A stretch of DNA of 33,333 nt. It comes from JAHOYW01 sp964515915. GTDB taxonomy: Bacteria > Verrucomicrobiota > Lentisphaeria > Victivallales > Victivallaceae. The notes beneath the pieces were generated by a model that was not told the DNA's origin, made no database searches, and saw nothing but the letters and a program-made list of their open reading frames with translations. The DNA lies in contig CAZEXM010000008.1 in assembly GCA_964515915.1 (NCBI GenBank), positions 1 to 33,333 on the forward strand, given 5' to 3'. The position numbers were made by a program, and so were the translations under genes. Positions 1 through 7,911 of the stretch are shown here, in pieces; the stretch's first letter is position 1; every line of letters begins with the position of its first letter.

Positions 1-160
1 TCAAAATTGCATCATAATATCAAGCAGAAAAACGAACTGCAAAACTTAAGTAAAAGTTTATACAGGAGGAGCAGGCACAGTTAAAGAATGTATCGAAATG
101 TTCAGGAACGGTAAATTGACAGAATCAACAGAAGCAAACGTCGACGGACACTGGATGTAA
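1..160 (+). pseudogene. C-terminal end of a NifX/ORP-like protein, frame broken
   Basis: The reading frame 50-160 ends with VKVYTGGAGTVKECIEMF and then a tail finishing in EANVDGHWM. This is the usual C-terminus of small dinitrogenase iron-molybdenum cofactor (NifX/NifB C-terminal domain) proteins: the V-K-V-Y/F-T-G-A strand and turn, the TVKE helix and the final G-H-W. The same frame has a stop at 47-49. The neighbouring frame gives NELQNL just before it, which would fit directly in front of VKVYTGG, so a small indel near position 46-50 probably broke the gene. The 5' part lies outside the window. It is a different paralogue from the intact gene at 633-968, whose tail sequence differs. Assignment of the tail is fairly firm; the frameshift is an inference and could be an assembly error. 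Confidence 0.6.
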
Positions 161-200
161 TTATTTTGAGCTAAAATTGGTAGTGTCAAATCTTTTATGA

Positions 201-310
201 AAAAAAGGCGGATGTAACGCCTCCGTGGTCCAGCGGCGGAAAACGCTGGTCGCCCGTCTCCAACGGGCGAAAGTCGGCGCGGTTTACCGCGCCTGGAAAG
301 TACCTCTCTC
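201..310. repeat. Modular hairpin repeat, copy A
   Basis: A G+C-rich block made of successive perfect hairpins in an otherwise AT-rich gap: CCAGCG/CGCTGG (230-235 with 244-249), CGCCCGT/ACGGGCG (251-257 with 263-269) and GGCGCGG/CCGCGCC (276-282 with 287-293), ending in AAGTACCTCT. The leading 36 bases (201-236) are nearly identical to 11218-11253. The later backbone, CGCTGGTCG..TCTC..CGAAA..GCGC..GCGCC..TACCTCT, recurs at 11349-11412 with different but still self-complementary stem arms. A short ORF can be read through it but has no protein-like features. It is probably a dispersed non-coding or palindromic repeat family. Confidence 0.75.
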
Positions 311-505
311 GACTCTGCGTAGGCTGAGCCTGAGCAAAGCGAAAGGCAATAGCGAGGCTTTAAAAAACGAGCTTGAGCGAAGCGAAAAGCAAGCTTTTTT
401 AAAGATGCGAACGTTCGAGCTTTTGGGTTAATAGCCGAGTTACCCACAGTTCGCACTTTGACTCCGACGAGCTCTGGGCTGTGGCCCATTCTCGTCAAAG
501 TGCGC
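311..505. repeat. Second hairpin/direct-repeat block in the 161-632 gap
   Basis: Between 327 and 405 the motif GAGC(A/G)AAGCGAAA.GCAA occurs twice as an imperfect direct repeat, followed by the palindrome CGAACGTTCG (408-417). At 452-504 there is an 11-bp perfect stem, CGCACTTTGAC with GTCAAAGTGCG, whose loop holds a nested TGGGC/GCCCA hairpin (475-488). No gene is visible. The long stem could work as a transcription-end structure for the upstream fragment, but it lacks a U-run, so it is listed as a repeat. Positions 506-632 hold nothing else beyond the ribosome binding site of the next gene. Confidence 0.6.
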
Positions 506-632
506 CCTATGTATAACTCTACTTTAGGGGGAAAACTGAGAAAATTATATAAACTGTTAACAATTAATAAGATAAAGTAAATTTAAGTCAAAATTTTTGA
601 CCAGAACCCTAAAATTAAAAAGGAATAAATTT

Positions 633-968
633 ATGAAAATTGCGATACCAACAGCAAACGGTCAACTTGCTATGCATTTCGGACATTGTCAGATATTTCG
701 GCTTTTCGAAGTGGATGATAATAACACAATCGTTAAGGTTGAGGACAAAGTTCCGCCGCCGCACGACCCCGGAGTCCTGCCTAAATGGTTAGGCAAATTA
801 AATGTAAATTTGGTTATCGCAGGCGGCATGGGAGTGCGCGCTCAACAGCTTTTTGCTCAAGCCGGAGTCAAAGTCCTGACCGGAGCTTCCGGCGATGATC
901 CGCAAAAAGTGATAGAAGCATTCCTTGCCAATACCCTTGAAACAGGCGATAACGTCTGCGATCATTAA
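633..968 (+). CDS. NifX/ORP-like metal-cluster binding protein (NifB/NifX domain)
   Basis: A 111-residue single-domain protein of the dinitrogenase iron-molybdenum cofactor family. It opens MKIAIPTANGQLAMHFGHC (HFGHC at residues 15-19) and ends with GVKVLTGASG and a short acidic tail. Members of this family bind Mo/Fe or Mo-Cu sulfide clusters non-covalently; the Desulfovibrio orange protein (ORP) is one. A longer frame begins at 597, but the ATG at 633 is preferred because it follows an AAGGAAT ribosome binding site and begins exactly at the conserved first strand. The Mrp-type ATPase gene starts 21 bases downstream, so the two are almost certainly cotranscribed. Family assignment is solid. 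The actual ligand is not deducible: this is not evidence for nitrogen fixation, since no nifHDK is in the window. Confidence 0.9.
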   Translation: MKIAIPTANGQLAMHFGHCQIFRLFEVDDNNTIVKVEDKVPPPHDPGVLPKWLGKLNVNLVIAGGMGVRAQQLFAQAGVKVLTGASGDDPQKVIEAFLANTLETGDNVCDH

Positions 969-989
969 TCATATATAAGGGATATAATA

Positions 990-1832
990 ATGGTTGAATG
1001 TAATAATGAATGCGGTTCCTGCGAATCTGCCGGAACCTGTGATTTAAAACTAAAAGACAAGCTATCTGCCATAAAGCACAAAGTAATGGTGCTTTCCGGC
1101 AAAGGTGGTGTCGGCAAAAGCTCTGTGTCAGTAAACCTGGCGGTAGCCTTGGCTATGGACGGCATGGAAGTCGGCTTACTGGACATGGACTTTCATGGTC
1201 CAAGCGTACCAACAATGCTGGGTTTACAAAAAATAAAATTAGATACTGATGAAACCGGTATTATACCTGCGGAAATACACAATCTGAAAGTTGTTTCAAT
1301 ATCCATGCTGCTGCCAGAGAACCAGAATGACGCTATAATCTGGCGCGGTCCGATGAAAGCAGGAGTTTTGAAACAGTTACTCGAAGATGTTCATTGGGGC
1401 GAATTAGACTATTTAATTATGGATTTTCCTCCAGGTACAGGCGATGAAGCTCTTAGTGCCTGTCAGCTTGTCAGCGATGCCGACGGCGGCATAATCGTTA
1501 CCACTCCACAGGAAGTTTCTCTGGTGGACTGCAGGCGTTGTATATCGTTTTGCCGCAAACTTAACCTGCCGGTTTTAGGGGTTTTGGAAAACATGAGCGG
1601 CTTTGCTTGTCCTGACTGCGATAAAGTGTTTGACATTTTCGGTTCCGGTGGTGGAGAAAATATGGCAAAAGACAATGATGTATCATTTTTAGGAAAAATT
1701 CCAATTGATCCTGACCTTGCAATGGCCTGTGATACCGGACGTCCATTTATATATCATTCTCAACATAAACCGGCAGCACAGGCTTTTTCCAAGGCTGTTG
1801 ATAAATTAATGGAACAAATTAAAAAATCTTAG
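990..1832 (+). CDS. Mrp/NBP35-family Fe-S cluster carrier ATPase
   Basis: A 280-residue cytoplasmic P-loop ATPase that binds and transfers [4Fe-4S] clusters. The N-terminus carries four cysteines (C4, C8, C11, C17) in a C-x3-C-x2-C-x5-C pattern like the extra cluster of NBP35-type proteins. The deviant Walker A is GKGGVGKS (37-44), a DMDFHGPSVP switch follows, and the subunit-bridging CxxC is C207/C210. The ATG at 990 follows AAGGGA. It sits between the NifX/ORP-like gene and an MBL-fold gene (7-base gap to the next start), forming a tight three-gene unit. In Desulfovibrio the orange-protein locus also pairs a NifX-like protein with an Mrp protein. Function as Fe-S carrier is established for the family; delivery to the NifX partner is inference. 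Confidence 0.93.
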   Translation: MVECNNECGSCESAGTCDLKLKDKLSAIKHKVMVLSGKGGVGKSSVSVNLAVALAMDGMEVGLLDMDFHGPSVPTMLGLQKIKLDTDETGIIPAEIHNLKVVSISMLLPENQNDAIIWRGPMKAGVLKQLLEDVHWGELDYLIMDFPPGTGDEALSACQLVSDADGGIIVTTPQEVSLVDCRRCISFCRKLNLPVLGVLENMSGFACPDCDKVFDIFGSGGGENMAKDNDVSFLGKIPIDPDLAMACDTGRPFIYHSQHKPAAQAFSKAVDKLMEQIKKS

Positions 1833-1839
1833 TGAAATT

Positions 1840-2655
1840 ATGAATATTTTGCGAATAACAACTCTTGTTGAAAATACTGCCGGTCGCAAAGGCTTGCTGG
1901 CGGAACACGGTTTTTCTTTGTGGATCGAGCACAATGATCAAAAAATCCTTTTTGACACTGGTCAAGGGTATGTGCTGACGGGCAATGCCAAGCTGCTAGG
2001 AATTGACATTGAAAATGCTGATGGAATAGTATTGAGCCACGGGCATTACGATCATACAGGCGGGTTGTTTACGCTTGAGAATCTAGATGAAACCCCAATA
2101 TTCACTCATAAAGATTCTCTTATGCCTAAATATTCCAGACACCCGGACGGTAGTGTTCATAAAATTGGTATGAAAAACCTGGCAGACGAAAAATTAAATC
2201 TCAAATTTAACGATAAGCCGGTAGAGTTGCACAAAGGTTTTCATCTAACGGGAGCTATTCCCAGAGTCACTGATTTTGAAGATACGGGAGGACAATTCTT
2301 TTGCGATAAAGAATGTCAAAAAGTTGATAATCTCATTGATGATCAGGCGGCTTTTATCGAAACTGTCGCTGGATTATGTGTGATTTTGGGCTGTGCTCAT
2401 TCAGGAGTTATTAATACTTTGGAGTATATAAGCAAACTTGCAGACTCACGCAATATTCACACTCTCATAGGCGGAATGCATTTAGTCTCCGCTTCACAAG
2501 AGTGTATGGATAAAACTGTTGAAGCATTAAAAAAGTTTAAAATACAAAATCTCTATCCTGCTCATTGCACAGGATTCAATGCAAGCGCGCGCTTATTGCA
2601 GGAATTTCCTGAAAGTTACAAAACATGCAAAGTTGGAACAATTATAAATCAGTAA
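1840..2655 (+). CDS. MBL-fold metal-dependent hydrolase (COG1237-type), copy 1
   Basis: A 271-residue metallo-beta-lactamase-fold protein. The metal-binding signature LSHGHYDHTGG gives H67, H69, D71 and H72, and further ligand-like histidines occur in GCAHSGVINT and YPAHCTGFNA. The layout matches COG1237, a group that includes the archaeal enzyme annotated as a methanopterin-pathway phosphate synthase but whose bacterial members mostly have unknown substrates. It follows the Mrp-type gene by 7 bases. A paralogue with the same architecture lies at 7912-8748 in the same gene neighbourhood. A dinuclear metal hydrolase is well supported; the substrate is unknown. Confidence 0.88.
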   Translation: MNILRITTLVENTAGRKGLLAEHGFSLWIEHNDQKILFDTGQGYVLTGNAKLLGIDIENADGIVLSHGHYDHTGGLFTLENLDETPIFTHKDSLMPKYSRHPDGSVHKIGMKNLADEKLNLKFNDKPVELHKGFHLTGAIPRVTDFEDTGGQFFCDKECQKVDNLIDDQAAFIETVAGLCVILGCAHSGVINTLEYISKLADSRNIHTLIGGMHLVSASQECMDKTVEALKKFKIQNLYPAHCTGFNASARLLQEFPESYKTCKVGTIINQ

Positions 2656-2701
2656 AAACAGGATGAATTAGGAAACACATTCAAGGACTGGGTAGAAAAT
2701 C

Positions 2702-4132
2702 ATGAAAAAAAATCTTAATATTGTCGTTTTTGGCGGTTCAGGAGACTTGGCAGAACGTAAAATTTTTCCTGCTCTATTTTCCTTGTATGGACGAAAATTT
2801 TTACCTGAAAATGTTCATTTTTTTGCTTTTGCACGCAGTATATTGACTCATAAAATGTTCAGGCATAAAATTTCTACTAACTTAGCTTGCCGTTATAATT
2901 CCGAAGATGTTTGCGATGAACAAATAAAGAAATTTCTTTCGAGCTGTTATTATATTTCCGGGGGATATGACATGCGGGAATATTTTTGTGAACTTCTTGA
3001 TTGTATCAAAACTATAAACGATAAAGAAGATTCGGAATTTATTTTTTATTTTGCGGTTCCATCCAGCGTATTTATAGATATTGCCTCCAATCTTAATGCA
3101 GCTATGAACGGCAGAATATCATTAGAAAATGCTAAACTTGTAATAGAAAAACCTTTTGGTCAGGATCGGGAATCTTCCGATATTCTTACTGAAAGATTAT
3201 TGAATAGTTTTAAAGAAGAACAAATATATCGTATAGACCATTATCTCGGAAAAGAAATGGTACAGAATCTTTTGGTTTTGCGTTTTGCAAACCAGTTTCT
3301 TGAGCCATTGTGGAATTCCAGATATATTGAAAAAATCGAACTGCTTTGGACAGAAGACCGAGGAATTTACGGTAGAGGTAAATATTTTGACAAATATGGA
3401 ATAATTCGCGATGTTATGCAAAACCATTTATTACAAATACTCGCGCTTGTAGCGATGGAAGAACCGGCGTCTTTACGTTCTGATGATATCCGTAATTGTA
3501 AAGTCGAGGTACTCAAAGTAGCGAAAATTATTGCTCCAGAAAATGTACAAACGGGTCAATATTCCGGAGCTATTTATAAAGGAGCGAAAGTCGCGGGCTA
3601 TATAGATGACCCATCTATTCCAAATGATTCTTTAACGCCAACTTTTGCCAGAATACCATTTGAAATAGATAATGACCGCTGGCATGGGACACAATTTGTG
3701 ATGACTGCCGGGCAAGGGATGGAAGAAAGCAAAGCTGAAATTCATATCAAATTTAAATCCAAGCACACCGGAATTTTTTGTGATTATGAAAAATGTCCTT
3801 TACCAAATGAGCTTATAATACGTATACAGCCCAATGAAGGATTCCACTTCAAAATAACAACAAAAACTCCCGGAAACAAACTGGCATTTACAGTTAAAGA
3901 TCTGGATTTGAGCTACAATCGTGTTTTTGATAACCTTATACTGCCGGATGCTTATGAAAACTTATTATTGGATATAATTGCCGGGAAAAGTGAACTTTTC
4001 GTTCGTGATGACGAATTGCGCGCATCATGGGATGTTATTATGCCGGTTTTAGATTACCTTGAATCAAAAAAAATAGAACCGGAAGATTATCCTTTCGGCA
4101 CCAATGGACCAGAGATATTTCAGACAACATAG
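2702..4132 (+). CDS. zwf: Glucose-6-phosphate 1-dehydrogenase
   Basis: A 476-residue enzyme oxidising glucose-6-phosphate to 6-phosphogluconolactone with NAD(P)+, the entry step of the oxidative pentose phosphate pathway. The Rossmann motif is VVFGGSGDLAERK (8-20), EKPFGQD follows, and the family signature RIDHYLGKE starts at R177. The catalytic general-base histidine is H242 in DVMQNHLLQ. Length is normal for the family (about 480-500). The gene starts 46 bases after the MBL-fold gene, so it may share its transcript. No 6-phosphogluconolactonase or gnd gene is adjacent. Its place inside an Fe-S/metal-cofactor cluster is unusual and may only reflect a shared need for NADPH, which is speculative. 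Confidence 0.95.
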   Translation: MKKNLNIVVFGGSGDLAERKIFPALFSLYGRKFLPENVHFFAFARSILTHKMFRHKISTNLACRYNSEDVCDEQIKKFLSSCYYISGGYDMREYFCELLDCIKTINDKEDSEFIFYFAVPSSVFIDIASNLNAAMNGRISLENAKLVIEKPFGQDRESSDILTERLLNSFKEEQIYRIDHYLGKEMVQNLLVLRFANQFLEPLWNSRYIEKIELLWTEDRGIYGRGKYFDKYGIIRDVMQNHLLQILALVAMEEPASLRSDDIRNCKVEVLKVAKIIAPENVQTGQYSGAIYKGAKVAGYIDDPSIPNDSLTPTFARIPFEIDNDRWHGTQFVMTAGQGMEESKAEIHIKFKSKHTGIFCDYEKCPLPNELIIRIQPNEGFHFKITTKTPGNKLAFTVKDLDLSYNRVFDNLILPDAYENLLLDIIAGKSELFVRDDELRASWDVIMPVLDYLESKKIEPEDYPFGTNGPEIFQTT

Positions 4133-4235
4133 TCTTAAATAATTAACATTAAAAAACAAATAAGAATAATGAAAAATAAACGGGTTAAGTTATTTCGCAA
4201 AACCCAACAACTAAGAACTTATGAGGGATAAGAAA

Positions 4236-5909
4236 ATGAAAGTAGTGATTATTGGTGGTGTCGCGGCTGGTCCCAAAGCAGCTTCAAAAATTAATCGTTT
4301 ATGTCCGGATGCGGAAGTCAGTATTATTGAGAAAGGTGAATTTCTCTCTTATGCTGGTTGTGGACTGCCTTACTATATTTCAGGCGTGATTAAGGAACAA
4401 AAAGAGTTGATGGCAACGCCGGTTGGGACTGTACGTGATTCAGTGTTTTTTCAGAAAGTAAAAAACGTCAATGTCCTCAACCATACAGAAGCAATGGAAA
4501 TTGATCGTGATAATAAGACAGTTACTATTCGTAAATCTGATGACAGTGAAGAAAAACTTGATTATGACAAACTAGTATTGGCAACTGGTTCGAATGCAGT
4601 AAAACCGCCAATTCCCGGATTGAATATGAAAAATATTTTTTCATTGAAAGGGGTTGAGGATGCTGAAGCGATTAAAGCAAAACTGGCTGAGCACAGTGCG
4701 CCTAACGTAGTAATTGTCGGCGGCGGACTGATTGGCGTAGAGGTTGCGGAGGCTTTTGTTGAAACCGGTTGCCGGGTAACGATGGTCGAGTTTTTACCGA
4801 ATATTCTACCGATACTTGATCCTGAAATGGCGATACTGGTTGAAAAATATTTCAACAGCAAAGGGGTTAAAGTTATGACCGGAACCAAAGTTACTGGTTT
4901 CAGCGGCGAGAATAATACTGTCAATAAAGTTATTACCAATAATGGTGATATTGCGGTTGATATGGTCGTTATGGCAATTGGTGCTTCGCCATCAACGAAA
5001 CTGGCGCTTGACTGCGGTCTTGAAATCGGTCCGACCCGGGCGATAAAAGTTAACATGCAAATGCAGACTAGCGACCCGGATATTTTTGCGGTCGGTGATT
5101 GCGCTGAAAAAATGAATATAATTACTCATAAACCCTGCTATATTCCACTTGGCTCAACTGCCAATAAAGAGGGACGCGTGGCGGCTAATGCCATTTGCGG
5201 TATTGATGATCGATTTCCTGGCGTATTAGGTAGTACTGTCTGTAAGATTTTTGATTTTTCGGTTGCTCGTACTGGACTTGGTACCAAACAGGCTGTAGAT
5301 GCCGGTTATGATGTTGTAACTTGTCTGTCTCCAGCTCCTGACAAAGCACATTTTATGCCGGATGCCAAGCCCTTGATGCTTAAACTTATCGCTGATCGAA
5401 AAACTGGTAAATTGCTCGGCGCGCAAGGGATTGGCATGGGAGTTGCAGACAAACGGATTGATGTTGCCGCAACTGCAATAAGCGCCGACATGACGGTTGA
5501 TCAATTGGCTAACCTTGACCTTAGTTATGCGCCACCTTACGCACCGGCGGTTGATAATATTCTGACTGCTGCCAATATTATCCGCAATAAAATTGCCGGT
5601 TTAATGGAAGGGATAAGTTCTAAGGAAGTCAAGGCGATGCTTGATGCTGGCGAAGATTTTACCTTCCTTGATGTTAGGTCGCCAGGCGAAATTGAGCAGA
5701 TGCGCATCGAAGGTTCATTATCTATTCCACTTGGTGCGGTTAGAACCAGTCTGGATAAAATTGATAAAACAAAACCAGTTGTCGCATTTTGTAAAATATC
5801 TCTGCGTGGCTATGAAGCTGCATTGATTTTAAAACAAAATGGTTATAAAAATGTTAAAGTCATGGACGGTGGTATCCTGATGTGGCCTTATAATAAAATC
5901 ATGGGCTAA
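4236..5909 (+). CDS. CoA-disulfide reductase-type flavoprotein with C-terminal rhodanese domain
   Basis: A 557-residue two-domain protein. Residues about 1-440 form an FAD- and NAD(P)H-dependent pyridine nucleotide-disulfide oxidoreductase: GGVAAGPKAA at 7-16, the redox Cys42 in SYAGCGLPYY that defines the CoA-disulfide/persulfide reductase class, a second nucleotide motif IVGGGLIGVEVAE, and AVGDCAE. Residues about 455-557 form a rhodanese domain with its catalytic cysteine C519 in FCKISLRGYEAA. Such fusions reduce CoA persulfide or polysulfide. Start choice: an upstream in-frame ATG exists at 4221, but 4236 has GAGGG at ideal distance and begins at the conserved Rossmann strand. A role in sulfane-sulfur handling beside Fe-S genes fits the context. 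Confidence 0.92.
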   Translation: MKVVIIGGVAAGPKAASKINRLCPDAEVSIIEKGEFLSYAGCGLPYYISGVIKEQKELMATPVGTVRDSVFFQKVKNVNVLNHTEAMEIDRDNKTVTIRKSDDSEEKLDYDKLVLATGSNAVKPPIPGLNMKNIFSLKGVEDAEAIKAKLAEHSAPNVVIVGGGLIGVEVAEAFVETGCRVTMVEFLPNILPILDPEMAILVEKYFNSKGVKVMTGTKVTGFSGENNTVNKVITNNGDIAVDMVVMAIGASPSTKLALDCGLEIGPTRAIKVNMQMQTSDPDIFAVGDCAEKMNIITHKPCYIPLGSTANKEGRVAANAICGIDDRFPGVLGSTVCKIFDFSVARTGLGTKQAVDAGYDVVTCLSPAPDKAHFMPDAKPLMLKLIADRKTGKLLGAQGIGMGVADKRIDVAATAISADMTVDQLANLDLSYAPPYAPAVDNILTAANIIRNKIAGLMEGISSKEVKAMLDAGEDFTFLDVRSPGEIEQMRIEGSLSIPLGAVRTSLDKIDKTKPVVAFCKISLRGYEAALILKQNGYKNVKVMDGGILMWPYNKIMG

Positions 5910-6045
5910 AATTGGGAACGCAGGTTTATTAGGTTCTCAAGATGTCGTGCATATGAATGATTTAAACTAGAATCAATTACGCTTTTAGTGTGTTTTTTGT
6001 GTTATTATATTAACTAAATTTGTCAACAGAAAATAGAGGTATAGT

Positions 6046-6420
6046 ATGAAATTTCTAAATTTTGTAAGAAGAAATCTGGCGGTCTTGATTCCGGTGATGT
6101 TAATTCTGGGTTTGCTGAAAGGACATTGGTGGCCGATGGAATATTCCAGAGTTATATGCGTTAGCGCGTTGTTGGTAATGATTTTTCCGGTATTTATCAA
6201 TCTGGAGTTTGACAAGGGACTTAAGGAGTTCTCCCATGCTAAGGGGGATATGCCCTCGGTTATGGCGATTGTGAGCGCCAGCATAATAATGTCTGTGATC
6301 GTTCTTCCATTCATCATTCCAGAACTCACAAATCATTTAATGGAAAGTGGAGCGGTTGAGGTTGATAAGATGGTAATTTTGGAGAAATTGTTTTTCATAG
6401 ACGTGTCAAAATTGTTTTAA
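6046..6420 (+). pseudogene. Truncated arsenite (ACR3)/bile-acid-symporter-like permease
   Basis: Only 124 residues, with about three hydrophobic helices (roughly 10-25, 34-53 and 72-92). The pattern of an N-terminal LIPVMLILGLLKG helix, an FPVFINLEF segment and the VLPFIIP helix resembles the N-terminal third of ACR3/bile-acid:sodium symporter proteins, which are normally about 300-350 residues with 10 helices. The remaining two thirds are absent and the frame ends in FIDVSKLF followed by TAA at 6418. It has a proper start (AGAGGT before the ATG at 6046), so it could be translated but can hardly transport. It is probably a remnant of an arsenic or metalloid permease. Family identity is moderate; truncation is clear if the family is right. 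Confidence 0.5.
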
Positions 6421-6492
6421 CGCGTGTAAAATAAAATTTTTAACAAAAGGAAGCCAATAGTTCTGAAATTGGCTCTATTGAAGGAAGACCGT

Positions 6493-6825
6493 ATGAAAAA
6501 AATTGGAATTATTCGTTGTCAGCAAACTGAAGACTTGTGTCCAGGTACAACAGACTTCAAAGTTGCAAACGAAGGAAAACTTGCATTTGTGCATACTGGA
6601 CCAGTTGAGATTGTGGGATTTGTCAGTTGCGGAGGCTGTCCCGGGAAACGTGCCATTGCCAGGGCAAAAATTATGGTTGATAGAGGTGCTGAAGCTATTG
6701 TGCTTAGCTCGTGCATTTCAAGGGGGAATCCTATTGGTTATCCATGTCCAAATTATGCGAATATGCGAGATGCAATTATCAAAAAGGTTGGCTCGGATAT
6801 AGAAATAATTGAATATACTCATTAA
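6493..6825 (+). CDS. CGGC-domain metal-binding protein
   Basis: A 110-residue cysteine-rich soluble protein. C9, C16, C46 and C49 are seen, the last two in SCGGCPGKRA, the motif naming the CGGC domain; further cysteines occur in LSSCISRG and YPCPNYANM. The family is common in anaerobes and presumed to bind a metal or cluster, but its function is unknown. An in-frame ATG at 6469 is possible; 6493 is preferred because it follows AAGGAAG and starts at the first conserved strand (MKKIGIIRC). It lies between the truncated permease and the DUF5320 gene, in the metallocofactor neighbourhood. Confidence 0.85.
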   Translation: MKKIGIIRCQQTEDLCPGTTDFKVANEGKLAFVHTGPVEIVGFVSCGGCPGKRAIARAKIMVDRGAEAIVLSSCISRGNPIGYPCPNYANMRDAIIKKVGSDIEIIEYTH

Positions 6826-6940
6826 AATTGATTTTTAGTTTGGCAGAGTGAAAAAATAATAAATTAGTAAAAAATAATTATCGTCAGTTCTGCAATGTTT
6901 ACAGAACATAACAAATAACATCCTCAAATGGAGGTAAATT

Positions 6941-7288
6941 ATGCCTGGAGGAAGTGGAACAGGACCGATTGGCGCAGGACCAATGACCGGAAGGGCAGCT
7001 AGTTACTGTGCAGGTTTCGCAACACCCGGATTCGCTAATTCTATTGGAGGCGGCAGATTAGGACGTGGAATGGGAATGGGAATGGGACGAGGTATCGGAG
7101 GCGGAGGCCGCGGCGGAGGTTTCGGTTTTAGAAACCGTTTCTATGCACCCGGAGCCGTACCCGTACCCATGCAGGCGCCAGTAATGACCGCTAATCAGGA
7201 AAAAGAGTACCTTGCGCATGAAGCGATGGCTCTTGAAAATGATCTGGAAGCAATTAAAAAGCGCTTGGATGAATTAGCTGATAAATAG
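6941..7288 (+). CDS. DUF5320 Gly/Met-rich small protein
   Basis: A 115-residue protein with a strong TGGAGGTAAATT ribosome binding site. It opens MPGGSGTGPIGAGPMTGR, the hallmark of DUF5320. Residues about 33-63 are almost only glycine, methionine, arginine and phenylalanine and probably disordered. The last 35 residues form a charged, heptad-like helix (NQEKEYLAHEAMALENDLEA...) likely to oligomerise. Homologues are usually found next to NifX/NifB-domain and Mrp genes in anaerobes, which matches here. Function is unknown; a role in metal-cluster assembly is inferred only from neighbours. A clear terminator follows it. Confidence 0.85.
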   Translation: MPGGSGTGPIGAGPMTGRAASYCAGFATPGFANSIGGGRLGRGMGMGMGRGIGGGGRGGGFGFRNRFYAPGAVPVPMQAPVMTANQEKEYLAHEAMALENDLEAIKKRLDELADK

Positions 7289-7314
7289 TTGTCTCTGTCA
7301 ATTATTTATCAAAA

Positions 7315-7352
7315 GGGCATTCTGAAACATGAATGCCCTGCTTTTGTGTTTT
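7315..7352 (+). terminator. Rho-independent terminator after the DUF5320 gene
   Basis: A perfect 8-bp stem, GGGCATTC (7315-7322) with GAATGCCC (7331-7338), an 8-base loop and a following T-rich run (TGCTTTTGTGTTTTT). It lies 27 bases after the DUF5320 stop codon, so it separates this gene from the trmO-led unit. Confidence 0.85.
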
Positions 7353-7396
7353 TAAGCTGCGTATATTAAACATTTAACAAAAATCATACCTAAAAT

Positions 7397-7888
7397 ATGA
7401 ATAAAAACAAAATAACATTTTATCCCATTGGTGTAATCCATACACCCTTTAAAGAAACTGCCGGAATGCCTATACAGCCTGCCGGTGCGCATGGCGTTAA
7501 AGGAACAGTGGAAATCTTTCCGGAATTCAGTGATGGCTTGCAGGATATTGAAGGTTTTTCTCATATAATTCTTATTTTTCATTTTAACAAGTCGGAAAAC
7601 TTTAAGTTAAAGGTGTCTCCATTTCTCGAAAATGAAGTTCATGGAGTATTCGCGGTTCGAGCCCCGAAAAGGCCCAATCCTATCGGCATATCTATTGTGA
7701 AGTTGCTTAAAAGAGAGGACAATATTATTTATATTGACAACCCGGATATGCTTGACGGCACTCCATTGCTTGACATAAAACCATACATTCCGGATTTTGA
7801 CGCATATCCGAATGCTATTGCCGGGTGGCAGGAAAAACACAAAGGAGAAGTCCGTAAACAGAAATCAGATGACAGGTTTACAAAATGA
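7397..7888 (+). CDS. trmO: tRNA (N6-threonylcarbamoyladenosine37-N6)-methyltransferase-like protein TrmO
   Basis: A 163-residue TsaA/TrmO-family (UPF0066) protein. It has the YPIGVIHTPF opening strand, the VRAPKRPNPIGIS signature that shapes the SAM site, and the LLDIKPYIPDFD segment. Characterised members methylate t6A37 in tRNAs with ANU-type codons. In many anaerobes a shortened TrmO sits beside metal-cofactor or molybdopterin genes and its real substrate is unsettled; that is the case here, directly before the second MBL-fold gene. It lacks the C-terminal domain of E. coli TrmO (about 235 residues). No strong Shine-Dalgarno is seen in front of the ATG at 7397. Family is firm, substrate is not. 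Confidence 0.88.
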   Translation: MNKNKITFYPIGVIHTPFKETAGMPIQPAGAHGVKGTVEIFPEFSDGLQDIEGFSHIILIFHFNKSENFKLKVSPFLENEVHGVFAVRAPKRPNPIGISIVKLLKREDNIIYIDNPDMLDGTPLLDIKPYIPDFDAYPNAIAGWQEKHKGEVRKQKSDDRFTK

Positions 7889-7911
7889 AAGCAGAACTTT
7901 AAAAACATCTT

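Noticed and set aside
225..431. A 68-codon plus-strand frame in the first intergenic gap.
   Set aside because: It runs through hairpin arms and direct repeats, has no ribosome binding site and its peptide is just translated repeat.
633..1832. A nitrogenase cofactor locus.
   Set aside because: NifX-domain and Mrp proteins are widespread in non-diazotrophic anaerobes; no nifHDKEN is in the window.
4166..4206. A terminator between zwf and the CoA-disulfide reductase gene (GGGTT/AACCC).
   Set aside because: The stem has only five pairs, a long loop and no T-run.
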